A stretch of 64,000 bases of DNA from contig NZ_CANMQT010000002.1 in the NCBI RefSeq assembly GCF_947500065.1, positions 806,001-870,000 of the forward strand, in the 5' to 3' direction. Of the stretch, positions 63,208-64,000 are shown in pieces. The notes beneath the pieces are model-generated. The model made no database searches and was not told the DNA's origin. It saw nothing but the letters and a program-made list of their open reading frames with translations. A program made the translations under genes and the position numbers. This DNA comes from an uncultured Aquimarina sp. Lineage in GTDB: Bacteria > Bacteroidota > Bacteroidia > Flavobacteriales > Flavobacteriaceae. The first letter of the stretch is position 1, and each line of letters opens with the position of its first letter.

Positions 63208-64000
63208 ATGAAAATTATAAATACATCTATTGGCTGTTTATTATGTTTTTTGTTTTTTTCTACCACTATTTTATCCCAAAATAGAAAAATAGATAGCTTA
63301 AAAAATGAATTATCAATTCATCTTCAAAAAGATACTGTCCGAGTAAAAATTCTGAATCACTTAGCTTATTATCACTACAGGAACAATCCTTCTCAGTCAT
63401 TAACGTATGCAGAACAGGCTGGACAACTTGCTGATGAGATAAAATCTATAAAAGGAAAAGCTCGTAGTTTTTATATGAAAGGGATTACTTATATGGAACA
63501 GTCAGATTTTGAAACAGCTACCGATTACTATAACAAAGCAATAACACTATATACTAGAATAGACGATTTAAAAGGACTAGCTGGTTGTTATAATGCTGTA
63601 GGAGTTCTAAATAAGTATACAGGTAATCTTAAACTTGCTCTCGAATATTATAAAAAAGCTTTAACTATAAATGAAGAACTTGGTGTAAAAAAGGGTATTC
63701 CTAATTATCTTTATAACATAGGTAGTATTTATGCTGATACAGGTAAAAACAAAGAAGCTTTAACTAATTTTGAAATAGCACTAGATTCATATAAAAAGGA
63801 TGAAAATCAATATGGTATACTAAGTTGTTTAAACGCTATCGCTTTAGTGCATGAAGATCAAGGAAATTATCCTCTGGCTGTAGAATATCATAATAAGTCA
63901 TTAGAAGTTGCCAAAAAATCTGGGGATTCCTTAGGTGTTTTTCAGTCTTTAAATAATGTTGGAAATGTTTATAGACAACAGAAATTGTATGATAAGGCAT
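63208..64000 (+). CDS. TPR-repeat protein, 3' end outside the window
   Basis: The frame is open from ATG 63208 to the window edge (264 codons). A signal peptide (FLFFSTTILSQ) is followed by at least five tetratricopeptide repeats of consensus type (SFYMKGITYMEQSDFETATDYYNKAI, YNAVGVLNKYTGNLKLALEYYKKAL, YNIGSIYADTGKNKEALTNFEIAL, LNAIALVHEDQGNYPLAVEYHNKSL). In Flavobacteriaceae, exported TPR arrays with this start commonly continue into a membrane helix plus either a histidine kinase or a LuxR-type DNA-binding domain. That part is out of view, so the function is open. Confidence 0.85.
   Translation, partial: MKIINTSIGCLLCFLFFSTTILSQNRKIDSLKNELSIHLQKDTVRVKILNHLAYYHYRNNPSQSLTYAEQAGQLADEIKSIKGKARSFYMKGITYMEQSDFETATDYYNKAITLYTRIDDLKGLAGCYNAVGVLNKYTGNLKLALEYYKKALTINEELGVKKGIPNYLYNIGSIYADTGKNKEALTNFEIALDSYKKDENQYGILSCLNAIALVHEDQGNYPLAVEYHNKSLEVAKKSGDSLGVFQSLNNVGNVYRQQKLYDKA

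Noticed and set aside
1..64000. CRISPR array, insertion sequence or prophage
   Set aside because: No regularly spaced direct repeats, transposase or phage structural genes were seen on either strand.
1..64000. Riboswitch upstream of transport or metabolic genes
   Set aside because: No leader matched a riboswitch pattern I could recognise; hairpins found are terminators or simple dyads.

Overview
The window reads as chromosome from a marine-type member of the Flavobacteriaceae (Bacteroidota); an Aquimarina-like genus would fit, but that is an inference. The evidence is AT-rich DNA, SusC/SusD pairs, type IX secretion (T9SS) C-terminal domains, a hybrid two-component regulator with Reg_prop propellers, TAnnTTTG-type -7 promoter elements, and many lipoproteins whose Cys is followed by acidic or polar residues.

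Positions 1-11,850 hold housekeeping and small accessory genes. They are the end of an ABC ATPase, a secreted T9SS protein with an Ig and a fascin-like domain, lpxH, a LuxR-type response regulator with its Reg_prop sensor kinase, queD, an enoyl-CoA hydratase, a MATE exporter, a GNAT acetyltransferase, a universal stress protein and tRNA-Ala(GGC). Two 31-32 residue single-helix membrane proteins, too short for ordinary gene callers, also lie here.

Positions 11,870-45,750 are a xylan utilisation locus, entirely on the minus strand. Listed in transcription order, the blocks are: a GH11 xylanase lipoprotein and a SUMF1-like lipoprotein; an SSS sugar symporter, a DUF5060 candidate glycosidase and a hybrid two-component sensor; a 32-residue membrane protein, GH3, SusC and SusD; an FG-GAP/ASPIC lipoprotein and an isomerase-like protein; a PKD plus tandem CBM surface binding protein and a GH10 lipoprotein; GH10, GH43 and GH16; and a multi-CBM GH8 with a T9SS tail. 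Together they can cut xylan outside the cell, import oligosaccharides through SusC/D, release xylose in the periplasm and move it through the SSS symporter.

Positions 46,313-51,900 hold xylose metabolism and its likely control: a LacI-type regulator (plus strand), a thioredoxin-domain DUF255 protein, a small transaldolase and xylose isomerase. Directly upstream of xylA, in TAATG overlap, is a short ORF that looks like only the C-terminal end of a xylulokinase. About 200 bp beyond it lies a decayed 3' half of a tRNA-Met-like gene. I read this as a recombination scar.

Positions 52,182-59,547 are a compact minus-strand operon: epoxide-hydrolase-type alpha/beta hydrolase, outer-membrane protein, dihaem cytochrome c, Tat-exported molybdopterin oxidoreductase large subunit, [2Fe-2S] subunit, XdhC maturation factor and an atypical SDR. 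A triple-GAF sigma-54 activator diverges from it. No substrate can be assigned, so this is the best candidate here for an undescribed pathway. The window ends inside a TPR protein.
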